Notes: generated from the sequence alone by a model not told the origin. A stretch of DNA of 64,000 bases from Sandaracinobacteroides hominis (GCF_016464365.1 NZ_JADCUC010000001.1:1-64000), one strand, 5' to 3'. Counted from the stretch's first letter, positions 25,704 to 35,123 are shown. Translations and numbers: made by a program.

Positions 25704-28166
25704 ATGTCGATGCGTATTGCTGTTTCCCTCGTCGCGCTTTGCTGCGCCATTCCCGCCGTGGCGCAGACCGCTGATGAAGCCCCCGCATCCGATTTCGATA
25801 CCATCATCGTCACCGGCCGCGCTGCCGGATCAGAAATGCGCAAGGCCGAGGCGAGCTTTGCGATCACCACCATCGACCAGCAATCGCTGAAGGTCGCGCC
25901 GCCCATCTCCACGGCAGACACGTTCCGCCGCGTCCCCGGCTTTTGGGTGGAATCGTCTGGCGGCGAAGGCTCCAACAACGTCCGCGCGCGCGGCATCCCG
26001 ACAGATGGCTATTCCTCCGTCGGCCTGCAGGAAAACAGCTCGCCCGTGCAATATGACGGCGCGCTTGGTTACCTCAATGCCGACCAGAGCTTCCGCGTCG
26101 ACGACACCATCGCCCGCGTGGAGGCCGTGCGTGGTGGCCCGGCCTCCATCTTCTCGCCCAACTCGCCCGGTGGCGTCGTCAACTTCATCACCCGCAAGGG
26201 CACCGACACACCCGATGGTGCCGGCTCCGTGCGCTACACCTTCACCAATACCACTGCCCACCGCGTCGACGCCTGGTTCGGCAAGGAGATCGCACCCAAT
26301 CTCGGCGTCTTCGTCGGAGGCTTCTACCGCCAGGGCGATGGCATGCGCGACATGGGCTTCACCGCGGAAAAGGGCGGGCAGATCCGCGCCACCGTCAACT
26401 ATGACGACGGCGACAACAGCCTCCTCCTCGACGTGAAGCACATCGACGACCGCACGCCCTTCTATCTGCCGGTGCCGCTCACCTTCGATGCAGACGGCGG
26501 CATCGACTCGGTGGCCGGCTTCGATCCGCTGAAAGACACGCTTTCCGGAAGCAACAACAAGCGCGTCGACATCAAGAATGTCGGCCGCCCGTATGATTTC
26601 GACCTGACTGAAGGCAGCCATACCAAGCTGACGGCAGTAACGCTGCAAGCCAAGGTGCGCCTCACTGACGGCGTTCGCTTCGAAACCCGCAATCGCTACC
26701 GCACCAGCGACATCCTTCGGAACGCGCTGTTTCCCACAGGCAATGTCGACACTATAGCCAATTACCGGACAGTGCTTCTGGGGCAGGCAAGGGCCGGCGG
26801 CTTCACAACCGCAACCGGCATACAGCTGCGCTATGCCGACGATGGCACGGCCGTTCCGGCTGACGCCAACGGCAACGGGCTGATGGTGCAGGGCAATTTC
26901 CTGTCCGTTTCGGTGCCGCTGGACGAAATCATCTCCGACAACCGGGTGACGGCCGATATCGGCAACCATGCGCTTGCGGTGGGCTTCACCTATGCCCATT
27001 CCGACTATCGCTTCGATCGCTACATGGGAACGGCGCTTCTGGACGTGCGCGGCAATCCTCGCCGCATCGATGCGATCGCCGTCGACGCCGGCGGTGCGAC
27101 GGTGGGCCGTGTCACCGACAACGGCTTCGTGCGCTATGGCTCCATCTTCGACAATGTCGGAATGTCGACCGACAACATCGCCTTCTACGCTGGAGACGAA
27201 TGGCAGGTAACGCCCGATATCCGCATCGATTTCGCCGGCCGCTACGAAAAGCTGACCTTCGGTGGCCTCGTCGCCAAAAAGACGACGGTGAACCTTGGCG
27301 ATCCGACGACGCTTGCCGACAACAGCGTGCTCACCTTCGGAAACGGCTTCACCAATGTCCGCCAGAGCTTTGATGGCTTCGGCTGGACCATCGGCGGCAA
27401 CTGGCAGTTTCATCCCGGCATGGGCCTGTTCGCCCGCTATACCGACACCTTCCGCCTGCCCTCCGCCGGGGAGTGGAATGGCAACCCCACCCGCACCGAC
27501 ATGGCAAAGGTGCCGATCAAGATGGGCGAAGTGGGCTTCAAATATGGTGGCGAGATGTTCAGCCTGTTCGCCACCGCCTTCTGGACCAAGTTCGAGCGGC
27601 TGACGCTGACCGACTGGTATTTCGACAATGCCACCAATACCTATCTGTCGCGCATCGCCATCGCCGGCACGGAGACCTTCGGGCTTGAGGCGGAGGGCAT
27701 GGTTCGTCCGGTCGAATGGTTCGATCTCGGCGTCACGCTCACCTGGCAGGACCCACAGTACAAGAACTTCCACTACACCGACAACACCGGCAAGGAATTC
27801 GACTTCAGCGGCAACCAGCTGATCCGTGTCCCGAAACTGGCGCTCCGCGTCACGCCCGGCATCAACCTTTTTGACGACCGCTTCCGGGGCGAGGTGGAGA
27901 TAGAGCATTTCACCAAGCGCTATGCCGACATCGCCAACACCCAGCCGCTTCCGGCCTTTACCAATGTGAACCTGAACATGCGCGCCGAGGTGACGAAGAA
28001 CATCGCGCTGGGCTTCAATGTCTCGAACCTGTTCGACACGCTGCAGCTGACCGAAGGCAACCCGCGCGCGGGCAGCTTCATTTCCGGCGACGCGGGCGCG
28101 CGCTACTTCCTGGCGCGGCCGAACTTCGGCCGCATCATCCGCGCCTCGGCAACGGTCAGCTTCTGA
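25704..28166 (+). CDS. TonB-dependent receptor
   Basis: 820 residues: signal peptide (MSMRIAVSLVALCCAIPAVA), a TonB-box-like FDTIIVTGRA, plug domain (VPGFWVESSGGEGSNNVRAR, RVEAVRGGPASIFSPNSPGG), 22-strand barrel, and the expected terminal Phe (RASATVSF). It imports a scarce ligand across the outer membrane using TonB energy. The stop codon shares one base with the start of the CehA/McbA-like hydrolase (TGATG). The two are therefore co-translated, and the receptor probably takes up the product or substrate of that secreted enzyme. Confidence 0.92.
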   Translation: MSMRIAVSLVALCCAIPAVAQTADEAPASDFDTIIVTGRAAGSEMRKAEASFAITTIDQQSLKVAPPISTADTFRRVPGFWVESSGGEGSNNVRARGIPTDGYSSVGLQENSSPVQYDGALGYLNADQSFRVDDTIARVEAVRGGPASIFSPNSPGGVVNFITRKGTDTPDGAGSVRYTFTNTTAHRVDAWFGKEIAPNLGVFVGGFYRQGDGMRDMGFTAEKGGQIRATVNYDDGDNSLLLDVKHIDDRTPFYLPVPLTFDADGGIDSVAGFDPLKDTLSGSNNKRVDIKNVGRPYDFDLTEGSHTKLTAVTLQAKVRLTDGVRFETRNRYRTSDILRNALFPTGNVDTIANYRTVLLGQARAGGFTTATGIQLRYADDGTAVPADANGNGLMVQGNFLSVSVPLDEIISDNRVTADIGNHALAVGFTYAHSDYRFDRYMGTALLDVRGNPRRIDAIAVDAGGATVGRVTDNGFVRYGSIFDNVGMSTDNIAFYAGDEWQVTPDIRIDFAGRYEKLTFGGLVAKKTTVNLGDPTTLADNSVLTFGNGFTNVRQSFDGFGWTIGGNWQFHPGMGLFARYTDTFRLPSAGEWNGNPTRTDMAKVPIKMGEVGFKYGGEMFSLFATAFWTKFERLTLTDWYFDNATNTYLSRIAIAGTETFGLEAEGMVRPVEWFDLGVTLTWQDPQYKNFHYTDNTGKEFDFSGNQLIRVPKLALRVTPGINLFDDRFRGEVEIEHFTKRYADIANTQPLPAFTNVNLNMRAEVTKNIALGFNVSNLFDTLQLTEGNPRAGSFISGDAGARYFLARPNFGRIIRASATVSF

Positions 28167-29761
28167 TGCGCGGGCTTGCGTGGCTGCTGCTGGCCCTGCT
28201 TACGGCGCCAGCAGCGGCCGCGCCGCCGGCGCCCGCTGCCGCCACCGCCCCGGCGGGTGGTCGCGCACCCGACACGATCCTCTCAGGCCGGATCACCCGC
28301 GCCGATCACCAGACCTATTTGTCGGCGCCCTTCCAGTTCCCGAAGGGTGCAGACAGGCTTCTGTTGCAGGTAAGCCTGGACGAGCAGGAACAGCGCACCG
28401 TCATTGACATCGGCCTTGAGGACCCAAACGGGATTCGCGGCGCATCCGGCTCTAACAAACGGGTAGTGCTTGTGGGCGAGACGGCGGCGACGCCCTCCTA
28501 CATCGCCGGCCCAATGCCGGCCGGCCAATGGAAGCTGCTGATCGCCGTTCCCAACATCCGCGAAGGGGTGACGGCGAACTGGCAGGCGAAGCTCTGGTTC
28601 CTGAAGCCGGGCGAGCCGGATATCGCGCCCCCCACTGCCGGGCGCGGGCCGGGCTGGTATCGCGGAGACCTGCACCTGCACACCGGCCATTCCGACGGCA
28701 GCTGCGTTCCCCACGCACAGTCTCGGCGGGATGCAGCCAAAGTGCCGTGCCCGCTGTTCCGGACCTTGCAGACAGCAGCTGTTCGCGGCCTGGATTTCGT
28801 TTCCGTCACCGAGCACAACAGCATCAGCCACCACAATGGCCTGCTTGAAGCCCAGCCCTATTTTGACAAGCTGCTGCTGATCCCCGGTCGGGAAATCACC
28901 ACCTTCTTCGGCCATTTCAACATCCATGGCGTGACGAAGCAGCTGGATTTCCGCATCCAGCCGGGCGGCTACGTCACCTTCAACAGCATCGCCGATGAAG
29001 TGCATCGGCTGGGCGGCATCGTCGTCGTCAACCATCCGGCGCTTCCGTCGGGCGAAGCCTGCATGGGCTGCGGCTGGACAATGCCCGATGTAGATCCCGC
29101 CCGCGTGGACGCCATCGAAACGGTTAACGGCAGCGCCATCAACGCCATTGGCGGCGATCCCACCGGCCCGGTCGACGGCACGCCTTTCTGGCTGGACTGG
29201 CTCGGGAAGCACGGACCGGTCGGAGCGCTGGGATCGTCTGACAACCATGACGGGCCGCTGGACCGCGAAGCTTTCGGTGACGTCGGGCGGCCAGCAACCG
29301 TGGTGCAGGCAGAAGATCTGACCCAGCGAGGAGTCCTGGCCGGGATCCGCGCCGGCCGGATGTTCATCGATTTGGGCGCCGGCCCCGGCAACCTCGTCGA
29401 CTTCTGCGTCCACGCAGCCAAAGCGCAAGCCTGCATGGGAGGGAAACTGGCCGCCAGCACGGGAGAAGTGCGGGTGGAAACGAAACTTCGGCTGGGGCGC
29501 GGCGGCGAACTGCTCCTGTTGGACGGCACTCGAACTGTTGCGAGGCAAACCGTCCGAATAAGCGAACCGTTGACGGTTTCGACCGACCGACCGACCGATC
29601 CGATCAAGATGGCCCGATGGGTCGGTCAACTGGCAGACCCGGAACAGAGCCCCACCATTGCCATCACGCTCGCGCCTGGGCGCCACATCCTTCGGCTTGC
29701 GGTCTATGAGGGCAACCGACTGACGCTGTTGTCGAATGCGGTACTGGTTGACGTCGAATAG
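28166..29761 (+). CDS. Secreted CehA/McbA-family PHP metallohydrolase
   Basis: 531 residues with a Sec signal peptide (MRGLAWLLLALLTAPAAAAP) and an N-terminal beta-sandwich-like region (about 40-155). A PHP-type metal site domain follows: GDLHLHTGHSDGSC, VSVTEHNSISHH, IPGREITTFFGHFN, VNHPALPSG and GSSDNHDGP supply the His/Asp/Glu ligands. Relatives hydrolyse phosphoesters or carbamates (carbaryl in CehA), and the true substrate here is unknown. It overlaps the receptor gene by one base, suggesting a periplasmic or surface hydrolase that feeds the receptor. Confidence 0.82.
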   Translation: MRGLAWLLLALLTAPAAAAPPAPAAATAPAGGRAPDTILSGRITRADHQTYLSAPFQFPKGADRLLLQVSLDEQEQRTVIDIGLEDPNGIRGASGSNKRVVLVGETAATPSYIAGPMPAGQWKLLIAVPNIREGVTANWQAKLWFLKPGEPDIAPPTAGRGPGWYRGDLHLHTGHSDGSCVPHAQSRRDAAKVPCPLFRTLQTAAVRGLDFVSVTEHNSISHHNGLLEAQPYFDKLLLIPGREITTFFGHFNIHGVTKQLDFRIQPGGYVTFNSIADEVHRLGGIVVVNHPALPSGEACMGCGWTMPDVDPARVDAIETVNGSAINAIGGDPTGPVDGTPFWLDWLGKHGPVGALGSSDNHDGPLDREAFGDVGRPATVVQAEDLTQRGVLAGIRAGRMFIDLGAGPGNLVDFCVHAAKAQACMGGKLAASTGEVRVETKLRLGRGGELLLLDGTRTVARQTVRISEPLTVSTDRPTDPIKMARWVGQLADPEQSPTIAITLAPGRHILRLAVYEGNRLTLLSNAVLVDVE

Positions 29762-29764
29762 GCG

Positions 29765-29788
29765 CAGTAGCGGACAAGCGGGCTACTG
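29765..29788. terminator. Stem-loop between convergent genes
   Basis: CAGTAGC (29765-29771) pairs with GCTACTG (29782-29788) across a 10-nt loop, 3 bp after the hydrolase stop. No T tract follows. It lies between converging transcription units (hydrolase and PepSY protein), where a bidirectional terminator is expected. Confidence 0.45.
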
Positions 29789-29873
29789 TAAGCTGAATGA
29801 ATGGCGGCAATTGAAGGCAGGCAGAACGCGCTGAATGTCCGGAATGCCGGCGATATCGACAGCGAATTCTTGC

Positions 29874-31469
29874 TCAGAGACTGACAAGCTTCTTCGGTCC
29901 GCTCTTTGACCAGACGCTGCCCGGCTGACCGGATATCGATCGCTTGCGGGCAAGACGCGCCAGATAGAAAAGGGTCAACGCCGCCGCCAGTGCCAGTCCG
30001 TCCACGAGGCGCGTCGGGCCGGGATGGCTCCAGGCGCCTGGCGCCAATAGCGTGACCAACGGGATGGCGAGGAAAGCGACCGCGGCGGCGAGCAGCAACT
30101 CTCCGCCGGCGCGGGCAGCTCCGCGTCCGAAGGCCCAGACGACGGCGGCCACGAAGAACCCGTAGTAGATGCCGATATGCCAGCTTTCGACGTCGGCGAC
30201 GCGGCCGGGCAGCAGCTTGGCGGCGGCAATGGAGAACCCGACCCCGATCACCGAGCCGAGCGTGACGCCCACCGTCAGCGCCGCCAGTGCATAGGTCTGC
30301 CGGCTCTGTTCGACCGGTCCGGAGTTGCGCCGCTCGCGCTTGCGGCGGCTTTCGATCCACAGCAGGTTGCCAGTGTAGAAGATGAAGGTGCCGGCGATAC
30401 CCATCAGGAAATAGCCCCATCGCACCGGAAGGCCGCCAAAGCTGCCGAAGTGAAGTGTGAAAAAGCTGGTGACGGTCGCCTCTGCCGCCTTTTGAAAGCC
30501 GGGCATCATCTCTGTCTCGTTCATCAGCCCTGTTGTCGAATCCACGCCGACATAGCCGACTTCGCCCGACCGGTGGCCAAAGCGATCGTCGTGACCCGCC
30601 ACGCGCAGGCCCATATGCCCGCCATGGTCCTCTTCCTCGCGGCTGTAGGCGAGAGTGACGGGCGTGAACCCGGGCGCCTGCCGCTTCAGCTCGGCGAGCA
30701 GCGCCGTGACGGATAGCAGCGGCGTTGCCTTGTCCGGCGCGGGCGGGTGTTCATGATCCTCCCAGCGCTCCTCGATCCTGTCCTGGTAGATCAGCTTGTC
30801 CTGCGCGTCGTAGATCTGGTCGTGCACGGCAAAGACGATGGCGGTGAGCGCAATCATCAGGTGGAACGGCAGGCTGAACAGCCCCAGCACATTGTGCACG
30901 TCGAGCCACATGCGCTTCAGATTCTGCCCCACGCGGACGGCGAACAAATCCTTCACCAGACTGGGCAGCAGGATGATGAGGCCGGAAACCAGCGCCACGA
31001 AATAGAGCATGGAGACGATCCCGGTGATCGGCAGCGCCACGCTGTTCGGCAGCGGCAGGCCGACACGCCGGTGAAGCTCATCCGCCAGATAGCCCAGCTT
31101 TGATTCCTGAACGGGATGGACCTCCAGCGTCCCGTCGGGCGCGAGATTTGCCCCCATCAGCTTCGGCTCGCGGCGCTGGCCCTCGTTCCAATAGAGGCGG
31201 GCGGGCATTTCCGGTCCCGGCTCAAGCTGGATGGTGTAGCTGTCGGCGGCCTTTGGGTGGGTGATCGCCACGGCGGCAATCAGCTCCTCCACGCGTTCCA
31301 GCGGGACCGGCGCGGAAAACTGGGTGGACGGCGGCGTTGCCCACCGCGTCAGCGGCTCACGGAACATCGTCAACGCGCCGGCAAAGAAGGCGATGAACAG
31401 GAACATGCCCGAGACAATGCCAACCCAGCTGTGCACGTCCTTGTAGGTTTTCACCACATCCTGACGCAT
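29874..31469 (-). CDS. PepSY-associated transmembrane protein (iron-uptake type)
   Basis: 531 residues starting MRQDVVKTYKDVHSWVGIVS, the family opening, with membrane segments near residues 15-35, 145-170, 195-220, 345-370 and three or more at the C-terminus. Conserved histidines in the first and later helices (DVHSWVG, LWLDVHNVLGLFSLPFH-like, FTLHFGSFGG) could bind haem. The family often accompanies siderophore receptors and is thought to act as an inner-membrane ferric-siderophore reductase. It is the last gene of an operon with two small membrane proteins, an esterase and a TonB receptor, only 4 bp from the preceding gene. Confidence 0.82.
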   Translation of the reverse strand: MRQDVVKTYKDVHSWVGIVSGMFLFIAFFAGALTMFREPLTRWATPPSTQFSAPVPLERVEELIAAVAITHPKAADSYTIQLEPGPEMPARLYWNEGQRREPKLMGANLAPDGTLEVHPVQESKLGYLADELHRRVGLPLPNSVALPITGIVSMLYFVALVSGLIILLPSLVKDLFAVRVGQNLKRMWLDVHNVLGLFSLPFHLMIALTAIVFAVHDQIYDAQDKLIYQDRIEERWEDHEHPPAPDKATPLLSVTALLAELKRQAPGFTPVTLAYSREEEDHGGHMGLRVAGHDDRFGHRSGEVGYVGVDSTTGLMNETEMMPGFQKAAEATVTSFFTLHFGSFGGLPVRWGYFLMGIAGTFIFYTGNLLWIESRRKRERRNSGPVEQSRQTYALAALTVGVTLGSVIGVGFSIAAAKLLPGRVADVESWHIGIYYGFFVAAVVWAFGRGAARAGGELLLAAAVAFLAIPLVTLLAPGAWSHPGPTRLVDGLALAAALTLFYLARLARKRSISGQPGSVWSKSGPKKLVSL

Positions 31470-31473
31470 CGTT

Positions 31474-31767
31474 TCAGCTCATCATTCGCTGGCCGCCGAG
31501 GACGATGCCCCAGACGACGAGATTGGCAAGCCCCAGCCAGCCCCACGCGGCGCGAGGGGACGGGAAGAAGAACACCAGCGAGCAGACGAGGCCCCACCAC
31601 AAAGGCACCATCCACATCGAGATCTGCATTTTCACCGGGCCGCCCCTGAAGCCGCCGGGCCCGAACCATGTCCAAAGCCCGGAAATGCCCACGGCCAGCA
31701 GGAAACCGAGTGTGGCGGCCGCGAGCGCCTTGCCGAACCAGTCGCGGCTGGTGAGGAGTTGGGTCAT
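31474..31767 (-). CDS. Small membrane protein of the siderophore operon
   Basis: 97 residues with three hydrophobic segments (LAAATLGFLLAVGISGLW, WWGLVCSLVFFFP, WLGLANLVVWGIVL). Its ATG overlaps the stop of the 88-residue neighbour, and it ends 4 bp before the PepSY gene. Small membrane proteins of the DUF3649/DUF3325 kind occupy this position in other siderophore operons. I cannot assign which, and the function is unknown. Confidence 0.6.
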   Translation of the reverse strand: MTQLLTSRDWFGKALAAATLGFLLAVGISGLWTWFGPGGFRGGPVKMQISMWMVPLWWGLVCSLVFFFPSPRAAWGWLGLANLVVWGIVLGGQRMMS

Positions 31768-32033
31768 CAGGACTCTCCCGAACCGGGGCGCGCGAAGGTG
31801 GCAATCAGCGGCGCCAGCATCCAGGCCAGCATCAGCAGCAGCAGGAACACGAATATCGCCGTCGCCGGACCGAAATGGGTGAGCAGCACGGCAAGCGCTG
31901 CAGCCAGCAGCGCCCAACCCAGCGCTCGCACCAATGGCCGGCGCACGGCCACGCCGCGCCCTTTCGGCCGGTGTTCGACATAGAGGACCAGCGCTCCGGC
32001 CAGCGCCAGCATTGCCCCCAGCACAACGATCAT
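31767..32033 (-). CDS. Small two-to-three-helix membrane protein of the siderophore operon
   Basis: 88 residues (MIVVLGAMLALAGALVLYVE, ALGWALLAAALAVLLTHFG, IFVFLLLLMLAWMLAPLIA), resembling DUF3325-type proteins. The start overlaps the esterase stop and the stop overlaps the next gene, each by ATGA. It probably forms part of an inner-membrane complex with the PepSY protein; that role is inferred from context. Confidence 0.6.
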   Translation of the reverse strand: MIVVLGAMLALAGALVLYVEHRPKGRGVAVRRPLVRALGWALLAAALAVLLTHFGPATAIFVFLLLLMLAWMLAPLIATFARPGSGES

Positions 32034-32839
32034 CGCGCGAATACCTCCGGCAAGGCCTGGCCGATTGCCGGCAGAACAGCGGAGCCGTGGTTCTCGTTCT
32101 CCAGCGGGCGGAACCGCACCTTGAGCCCGCTGGCGGACAGCTTTTCGGCAAGTGCCCGATTGGCGGCAACGCCGTCGAAGGCGCCCGCCGGCCCACCCTT
32201 TTCCTGCGTGCCCACGGTCAGGATGACGGAAGGGGCGGACGCCCCCAGCCGCCTGGGCAAGGCGGCGATCCCGCCTTCCAGGTGGTTCGGTGCCGCCCAC
32301 AGAGACGGGCTGGAAGCGACATAGGTGCGGAACAACCCCGGATCCGCCAGCAGCGTGTCGATCACGAACAGGCCGCCGTGGCTGTGCCCCATCAACGAGC
32401 GACGCGAAGGATCGAGCTGCAGCTCCTTCCCGAGGGAAGGAAGGAGCTGCGCCGTGACGAATTTGCGAAAGGCCGCTGCACCGCCAAGCCCCTGGAAGCG
32501 GTCGTCTTCCGCAGGGGGCGTATAGTCGAAATTCCGGCGCTTCATGTCGGGCGGGATGATGGCGATGATATAGCCGTCGCTCACCGTCTTTGCGGCAAAA
32601 CGGTTGAGACGGGCGTAATAGTCGGCGGCGGTGGCGAAATTCTGGTCGCCATCCAGCAGCCACAGCGACGGCCAGCCACCCGCCGGCGGCTCGCCCGAAG
32701 GCCGCCGCAGGATGATGCGATACGCGGTGCCGTCTGCGGCACGCACGTCGCGCACGTCGGAAGCCGCGATGCTCCAGCTTTCAGCCTGCGTAACCGCCGG
32801 TATCGCCACCAGCGCCAGCAGCAGCGCGACGCGGATCAC
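32030..32839 (-). CDS. Periplasmic alpha/beta-hydrolase, siderophore-esterase-like
   Basis: 269 residues from GTG 32839, overlapping the receptor stop by 4 bp (GTGA); GTG 32842 is the alternative. A signal peptide (VALLLALVAIPAVTQA) is followed by an esterase-D/IroE-like hydrolase with the nucleophile elbow LMGHSHGGLF and a C-terminal catalytic His in LENENHGSAV. In the receptor-esterase-PepSY operon it probably cleaves an imported ferric siderophore ester in the periplasm so that iron can be reduced and taken up. Exact substrate unknown. Confidence 0.8.
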   Translation of the reverse strand: MIRVALLLALVAIPAVTQAESWSIAASDVRDVRAADGTAYRIILRRPSGEPPAGGWPSLWLLDGDQNFATAADYYARLNRFAAKTVSDGYIIAIIPPDMKRRNFDYTPPAEDDRFQGLGGAAAFRKFVTAQLLPSLGKELQLDPSRRSLMGHSHGGLFVIDTLLADPGLFRTYVASSPSLWAAPNHLEGGIAALPRRLGASAPSVILTVGTQEKGGPAGAFDGVAANRALAEKLSASGLKVRFRPLENENHGSAVLPAIGQALPEVFAR

Positions 32840-35049
32840 CACCGGTATTGCGCCCGGATGTTCAGCGTGCGGCCCGAGCCATAATAGCAGGCGGCGACGC
32901 TGCCACAGGTGGCGACATAGGTCTTGTTCGCGAGGTTGCGGGCGTTGGCAGAGATGGAGAAACCCTCGAGAGCGCCACCGTCCTTGCCGAACTCATAGCG
33001 CAGGAGCGCGTCGAACAACGTGTGGGACGGGATTTCCAGCGTATTGGCGACATCACCATAGGTGGTGCCCGTGTAGCGGACGCCGCCCCCGAAGCCGAGG
33101 CCGGCCAGTGCGCCCGACGGCACGGTGTAGTTGAGGAACGCCGAGGCCATATAGTCCGGCACCTGTGCCATGCGGTTGTCGACTTCCGCCGGCGTGTTCG
33201 ATCTGGTGATCTTGCCGTCCAGCTTGGTGAAGGTGACGATCGCTGCCACCCCGAAAGGCAGCGTAGCGCGGCCTTCCAGCTCCAGCCCGCGAATGCGCGC
33301 CTCGCCGGTCTGCACCGAGCACTGGCCGCCGCCGCAGACGTGCGACAGATCGGGATCTGGCGTCGTGATGTTCTGCTGGGTGATCTGATAGGCGCCAAGC
33401 GTCACATAGATCTGGCTGTCGTTGGGCTGCCAGCGGATGCCGCCTTCCCACTGCTGGCCTGTCGTCGGCTCGAAGGGCGTGCCATCGAAATACTGGCCCG
33501 AAGTCGGCTGGAACGATGTCGCATAGGTGAGATAGGGTGCCAGCCCGTTGTCGAACAGATAGACGCCCCCGGCACGCCAGGTAAAGGCGTCGGCCTTGAT
33601 GTTGGTGCGCGCCTGGTTGATCTGGTTCACCTGCGTTTCGTCAGCCCAGTCATAGCGGCCACCGACGGTGACGCGCAGGTTGCCGATCGACATCTGGTCC
33701 TGCCCGTAAAGGCCGGTCTGCTCGCCGTTGGAGCGGGTATAGACCTGGGGCGCCATGTTGGCGGCGTAGTCGGCCGAGCCACGTGGGACCGGGTTGAAGA
33801 TGTCGAGCAGCGGCAGAACTCGGGCTGCCTTCACCAGATCGCGGTGATGTTGCCACCCGGTGAAGAAGTAATCGAAGCCGCCCAGCACGACGTGATCGAT
33901 CGAACCGGTCGAGAAGCGGCCCTCAAGCTGGTTGTCCATCGCCAGCCCCTTTGACCAGCCGTCGCCCTGCACGGCGCGGCGACGGATGGTCTGGCCGACA
34001 ATGCAGCCCGCGATGCCGACGCATCCTGCCGCCGTGGTCACCGTGTCTCCCGCGAGCACCGTCACCTGATAGAGTGAATCCACGTAGGTGTAGCGCGCGT
34101 TCAGCCGGTACGTGATCGCGTCGGAGAATTTGTGCTGGAACAGGCCGGCGATCAGCAGCTGGTCGCGATCGAAGGTGTTCCAGTCCGGCTCGCCAAGATA
34201 AGAATCATGGCCGATGCGGCCGCCATTGGTTTCCACGAGCGTCCCGGTCTTGGGCAGGAACTGGTAGGTGGAGCCGCCACGGTCGCGCTGATACTGCACC
34301 AGCAGGGTGAAGCTGGTGGTATCGGTCGGCGCGAAGGTGAAGCTTGGCGCGAGATAGAGACGGCTGTTCGAGGTCTCGTCGATCTGCGTCTGCCCGTCGC
34401 GATAGAGGCCGACGAAGCGGGCGCTGATATCGCCATCGGACGCAAGCGCGCCGCCGATGTCGACCGCTGCCTGCCCCTGCCAGCGGCTGAGCTTGGTGAA
34501 GCCCGCCGCCTGCAGCATCACTTCGCCATGTGAGTTGCGATCAGGCCGCTTGGTGACGAGGTTGACGAGGCCGCCCGGAGCGACCTGACCGTAGAGAACC
34601 GAGGATGGGCCCTTGAGAACGTCGATCTGTTGCAGACCGAATGGATCAAAGGACGTCCGCGTCCACTGTCCGCCCGAGGGCAGACGCATGCCGTCGACAA
34701 AATTGTTGGAGCTGGAGAAGCCGCCCGCAGCAAAGCCCCGCACCGACACATCATCCACCCGGCTGTCGATGCCGCCGGCCTCGGCCTGCACCCCCGCTGA
34801 ATAGGAAAGTGCTTCTGCCACCGTGTGGACGCCACGCAGGTCCATTTCCTCGCGGGTGATGATGGAGATCGACTGCGGCGTCTCGATCAGTGGTGTGTCG
34901 GTCTTGGTGGAGGAAATCGCCTGGCTCTGGCCCGTGGCGGTGACCACAATCGTATCGGACGATTGCTCATCCGCGCCATCGGCGGCGAGGGCAGGCGACG
35001 TTGCGCCAGCGGCAAGGAGAAGCAAGGCGTTGACGCCGTGGAAACGCAT
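32836..35049 (-). CDS. TonB-dependent siderophore receptor
   Basis: 737 residues: signal peptide (LLLLAAGATSPALA), TonB-box-like DTIVVTATG, and a plug with FhuA-type features (DTPLIETPQSISIITREEMD, IDVLKGPSSVLYGQVAPGG, LVNLVTKRP). The barrel ends in ...LNIRAQYRW with a terminal aromatic residue. The TPLIETPQSIS pattern is characteristic of siderophore receptors. It leads an operon with esterase, two small membrane proteins and the PepSY protein. A 41-bp perfect inverted repeat lies 34 bp upstream of its start. Confidence 0.93.
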   Translation of the reverse strand: MRFHGVNALLLLAAGATSPALAADGADEQSSDTIVVTATGQSQAISSTKTDTPLIETPQSISIITREEMDLRGVHTVAEALSYSAGVQAEAGGIDSRVDDVSVRGFAAGGFSSSNNFVDGMRLPSGGQWTRTSFDPFGLQQIDVLKGPSSVLYGQVAPGGLVNLVTKRPDRNSHGEVMLQAAGFTKLSRWQGQAAVDIGGALASDGDISARFVGLYRDGQTQIDETSNSRLYLAPSFTFAPTDTTSFTLLVQYQRDRGGSTYQFLPKTGTLVETNGGRIGHDSYLGEPDWNTFDRDQLLIAGLFQHKFSDAITYRLNARYTYVDSLYQVTVLAGDTVTTAAGCVGIAGCIVGQTIRRRAVQGDGWSKGLAMDNQLEGRFSTGSIDHVVLGGFDYFFTGWQHHRDLVKAARVLPLLDIFNPVPRGSADYAANMAPQVYTRSNGEQTGLYGQDQMSIGNLRVTVGGRYDWADETQVNQINQARTNIKADAFTWRAGGVYLFDNGLAPYLTYATSFQPTSGQYFDGTPFEPTTGQQWEGGIRWQPNDSQIYVTLGAYQITQQNITTPDPDLSHVCGGGQCSVQTGEARIRGLELEGRATLPFGVAAIVTFTKLDGKITRSNTPAEVDNRMAQVPDYMASAFLNYTVPSGALAGLGFGGGVRYTGTTYGDVANTLEIPSHTLFDALLRYEFGKDGGALEGFSISANARNLANKTYVATCGSVAACYYGSGRTLNIRAQYRW

Positions 35050-35082
35050 GTAGGCCCCTTTATCGAGTCTGTTTCGGGGTGG

Positions 35083-35123
35083 GGCATAATGCTATTGCGG
35101 CTCTGTCGCAATAGCATTATGCC
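35083..35123. promoter_or_regulatory. 17-bp perfect inverted repeat upstream of the siderophore receptor
   Basis: GGCATAATGCTATTGCG (35083-35099), a 7-base spacer GCTCTGT, then its exact reverse complement (35107-35123). It ends 34 bp before the receptor ATG. The inner part, TTGCG-N7-CGCAA, resembles iron-responsive (Fur-type) dyads seen before sphingomonad receptor genes, but arms of 17 bp are longer than such sites need. In RNA it would form a very stable leader hairpin. Confidence 0.55.

Noticed and set aside
25830-27908. 692-codon antisense frame in the TonB receptor
   Set aside because: Shadow of a well-supported receptor; no recognisable motif.
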